Source: Bacillota bacterium (lineage in GTDB: Bacteria; Bacillota; Sulfobacillia; Symbiobacteriales; Symbiobacteriaceae). From it: DNA of 6,077 nt. Positions 4,537 to 6,077 of this stretch are shown here, piece by piece (the stretch's first letter is position 1; the number at the start of each line of letters is the position of its first letter). Both the position numbers and the translations under genes were made by a program. The notes under the pieces are model-generated. The model saw only the letters and a list, made by a program, of their open reading frames with translations. It ran no database searches and was not told the origin of the DNA. The DNA is taken from NCBI GenBank assembly GCA_028287415.1, contig JAQBPS010000351.1, forward strand, positions 1 to 6,077. The letters are read 5' to 3'.

Positions 4537-5040
4537 ATGGAGAAGCCGAAAGAGGCCAGAAGCAAAGCCGAAGCGATTCGCTCGTTCCTCGAGCATCATC
4601 AGCCCAAGCTTCCGGAAGCCCGGGGTTTCCTTCAGTTCCTCCTTGCCAAGGAAGAGATTCTCCGTTGCCTGGAGCTCGTGCCTGACATCAGTGACTGCCA
4701 GCATGCGATCCTGGTTTCGGCCAAGGGTTCCGGTGCGTGGCCTTTCTTTTACCGCCGGGGGGACCGTTTCTTTCACAAGACTTCGCAGGCCGTGGTAGAG
4801 CTGATGAAACACGTTCCTGACAAAATCTATGTGTGCCTGTCTACGACACCACCTGAATGGTCCGCCGAGCGGCAGGAGTTTCTCGACACCCTGTCTCAAT
4901 GGCATGACGATGTATTTGCGGAAGAGGTTGAGAAGGTTTCAAAGCGGCAGGAATTGTTGGACCGTATCGACAAAGCACTCGCAGACGGTGATCGCGGTTC
5001 GTTCGAACAACTGACCTCAGAACTTCGGCTCCTGCGCTGA
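4537..5040 (+). CDS. ypiB: YpiB/UPF0302-family protein with C-terminal IDEAL domain
   Basis: Cytoplasmic protein of 167 residues resembling B. subtilis YpiB in two parts. The N-terminal UPF0302 domain covers about 10-125, with blocks HAILVSAKG (56-64), PFFYRRGDRFFH (69-80) and KIYVCLST (96-103) at the places where YpiB has similar ones. The C-terminal helical IDEAL motif covers about 131-167: LLDRIDKALADGDRGSFEQLTSEL, broken here as LLDRIDKALADG then DRGSFEQLTSEL. The Listeria homologue ReoY works with ReoM and the ClpCP protease to lower MurA, the first enzyme of peptidoglycan synthesis; that role here is inferred by homology. The ATG at 4537 follows AGGAGGG (4524-4530) by 6 nt; another ATG at 4532 is too close to the site and out of frame. 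It stands alone, followed by two terminators. In B. subtilis ypiB lies elsewhere, so this could be a relocated orthologue or a paralogue. Confidence 0.8.
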   Translation: MEKPKEARSKAEAIRSFLEHHQPKLPEARGFLQFLLAKEEILRCLELVPDISDCQHAILVSAKGSGAWPFFYRRGDRFFHKTSQAVVELMKHVPDKIYVCLSTTPPEWSAERQEFLDTLSQWHDDVFAEEVEKVSKRQELLDRIDKALADGDRGSFEQLTSELRLLR

Positions 5041-5054
5041 CGTTCCGCGTGTTG

Positions 5055-5092
5055 TAAAGACCCATCCCATTTCGGGATGGGTCTTTATTTTT
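5055..5092 (+). terminator. Strong intrinsic terminator of the YpiB-like gene
   Basis: A perfect 14-bp stem (TAAAGACCCATCCC 5055-5068 with GGGATGGGTCTTTA 5074-5087), with a 5-nt loop, is followed by TTTTT (5088-5092). It begins 15 nt after the stop codon. Confidence 0.95.
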
Positions 5093-5107
5093 GGCTGGGA
5101 GTGCCAC

Positions 5108-5136
5108 AACGACCACCTATTGTAGGTGGTCGTTTT
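5108..5136 (+). terminator. Second, tandem terminator
   Basis: A perfect 12-bp stem (AACGACCACCTA 5108-5119 with TAGGTGGTCGTT 5123-5134) and a 3-nt loop are followed by two further T, giving TTTT (5133-5136). Two terminators in a row insulate the next gene from upstream transcription. A convincing promoter for that gene is not visible; TATGCT at 5151-5156 is a possible -10. Confidence 0.85.
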
Positions 5137-5205
5137 ATGTAAACTAGATGTATGCTAGAAAGGGCAGCCGCATATACATCATCATCGCAATCTACGGGGG
5201 TAAGC

Positions 5206-6077
5206 ATGAACATCTCCACAAGCACCCTCCCTCGGTGGCTGCTCGCGTTGGTGTCCGTGCTGGTACTGGCGGGCATTGCCTGCTGGTATTGGCCGCAGCC
5301 GCGCAGTGCCATGTACAGCATCTACCGGGAGAGTGGGAAGTCCAGGACCCTGTCCGCTTTAGCCAACTATGAGACGAAGAGCAGCCAGCATTTCGTCGTA
5401 TACTTTACCAGTAGTGATCAGAATGTCGCCGACATGATTCTCGAGACAGCGGAATCAGTCTATCAGCCGGTTGTTAAGCAAATGGGTCATGAACCGGGCG
5501 GTAAGGTTCCCCTCGTTGTTTATGCGAGCCGCGACGATCTCCGGCATGCATTTGGCTGGGGCAACAGCGAGAGCGCCGTCGGCGTATACTGGGCCGGCAC
5601 AATCCGGCTGCTGTCGCCCAATGTCTGGATCCATGACAAGCGCCCGCCCCAGCAGCAGCAGGCTTATGCCAAGGTCAACCCGATTGCCCATGAGTTCACG
5701 CATTACCTGCTTGACTACATGACGAATGGGAATTACCCTCGCTGGTTTACCGAGGGTCTGGCCCAGTGGGTTGAGCACAGGGTCACGGGCTACCTCTGGA
5801 TCGAGGACAGCAATAAGCTTGATCAGAAGCTTTATAGTATGGACGATCTGAACTCGCGCTTTGACGGTCTCCCAAATCAGGCACTGGCCTATCGGGAATC
5901 GTATTTGATCGTGGACTATATCGCCCAGACACAGGGCGATCAGGGAATCGCCAACCTGGTGCAGCAGCTGCAGGCGGGTCACAGCTTTGCAAGTGCCGTG
6001 CAGCAGGTGGCGGGGCGTTCTGAGTCAGCCCTTTATGATCAGTGGTTCCAGTGGGTGCAGCAGCACCTGAGCGCGCT
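5206..6077 (+). CDS. Membrane-anchored MA-clan metallopeptidase (HExxH, peptidase MA family), partial
   Basis: The frame is open to the window end, giving at least 290 residues; the C-terminus is missing. It has an N-terminal transmembrane anchor (about residues 11-29, after a short basic start), so the rest faces outward. The zinc motif HEFTH is at 162-166. The probable third ligand Glu183 lies in WFTEGLAQW, 17 residues later, matching the gluzincin pattern HExxH...E of the peptidase MA-like family. Before it is a mixed alpha/beta segment (QHFVVYF, VPLVVYAS) usual in these proteins. After it come YRESYLIVDYI and Gln-rich helices. The ATG at 5206 follows the weak site GGGGG (5196-5200). An in-frame ATG at 5152 would add 18 residues without a ribosome site and would spoil the anchor position. 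The substrate is unknown; it could be a wall or membrane protein. The gene is separated from the YpiB-like gene by two terminators. Confidence 0.88.
   Translation, partial: MNISTSTLPRWLLALVSVLVLAGIACWYWPQPRSAMYSIYRESGKSRTLSALANYETKSSQHFVVYFTSSDQNVADMILETAESVYQPVVKQMGHEPGGKVPLVVYASRDDLRHAFGWGNSESAVGVYWAGTIRLLSPNVWIHDKRPPQQQQAYAKVNPIAHEFTHYLLDYMTNGNYPRWFTEGLAQWVEHRVTGYLWIEDSNKLDQKLYSMDDLNSRFDGLPNQALAYRESYLIVDYIAQTQGDQGIANLVQQLQAGHSFASAVQQVAGRSESALYDQWFQWVQQHLSA

Noticed and set aside
4276..4905. A 209-codon minus-strand frame overlapping the YpiB-like gene
   Set aside because: It is antisense to a recognised gene with a strong ribosome site and a terminator, and its translation shows no recognisable domain.
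5650..5661. CAG repeat run in the metallopeptidase gene
   Set aside because: Only four in-frame Gln codons; too short to be a meaningful repeat tract.

Overview
The window (about 60% G+C) looks like a chromosomal piece of a high-G+C member of the Firmicutes/Bacillales, most likely a relative of Alicyclobacillus. The reasons are a PurA closest in sequence style to Bacillus PurA, strong Shine-Dalgarno sites with GTG starts, compact intrinsic terminators, tRNA genes that encode their own CCA end, and a protein of the YpiB/UPF0302 family with an IDEAL domain, which is known from Bacilli. No phage, IS element, CRISPR array or defence gene is visible. The genus is inferred from remembered family features, not from a search.

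Layout. 1-429: non-coding DNA before purA. It holds a large inverted repeat (two copies of one long hairpin facing each other), a central bidirectional terminator-like hairpin and, next to the purA promoter, a perfect DnaA box with a PurBox-like half site. 430-1834: purA with its own sigma-70 promoter. 1851-2163: a hairpin after purA, a strong promoter, tRNA-Gly(CCC), a terminator-like hairpin, tRNA-Thr(CGT) and an intrinsic terminator. 2269-2970 (+): a membrane-anchored or secreted lytic transglycosylase with a coiled-coil neck. 3038-4111 (-): a LysM-LysM-M23 cell-wall endopeptidase, convergent with the transglycosylase; the two share a hairpin. 4112-4536: a divergent intergenic region with candidate promoters, two TTACG/CGTAA inverted repeats and a possibly decayed short reading frame. 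4537-5040 (+): a YpiB-like protein followed by two tandem terminators. 5206 to the window end (+): a membrane-anchored HExxH metallopeptidase of the MA clan, cut off by the window edge.

How the genes fit together. purA makes adenylosuccinate for AMP synthesis and the tRNAs serve translation. The next four genes share an envelope theme. The transglycosylase cuts glycan strands and the M23 enzyme cuts peptide cross-links. YpiB (called ReoY in Listeria) is linked to ClpCP-dependent control of MurA, the first committed step of peptidoglycan synthesis. The last gene is a surface-facing metalloprotease. Each gene appears to have its own transcription unit, so the link is by neighbourhood, not by operon.

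The genes themselves are ordinary. The parts that merit a second look are non-coding: the paired hairpins upstream of purA, the DnaA box/PurBox arrangement, and the divergent region at 4187-4495.
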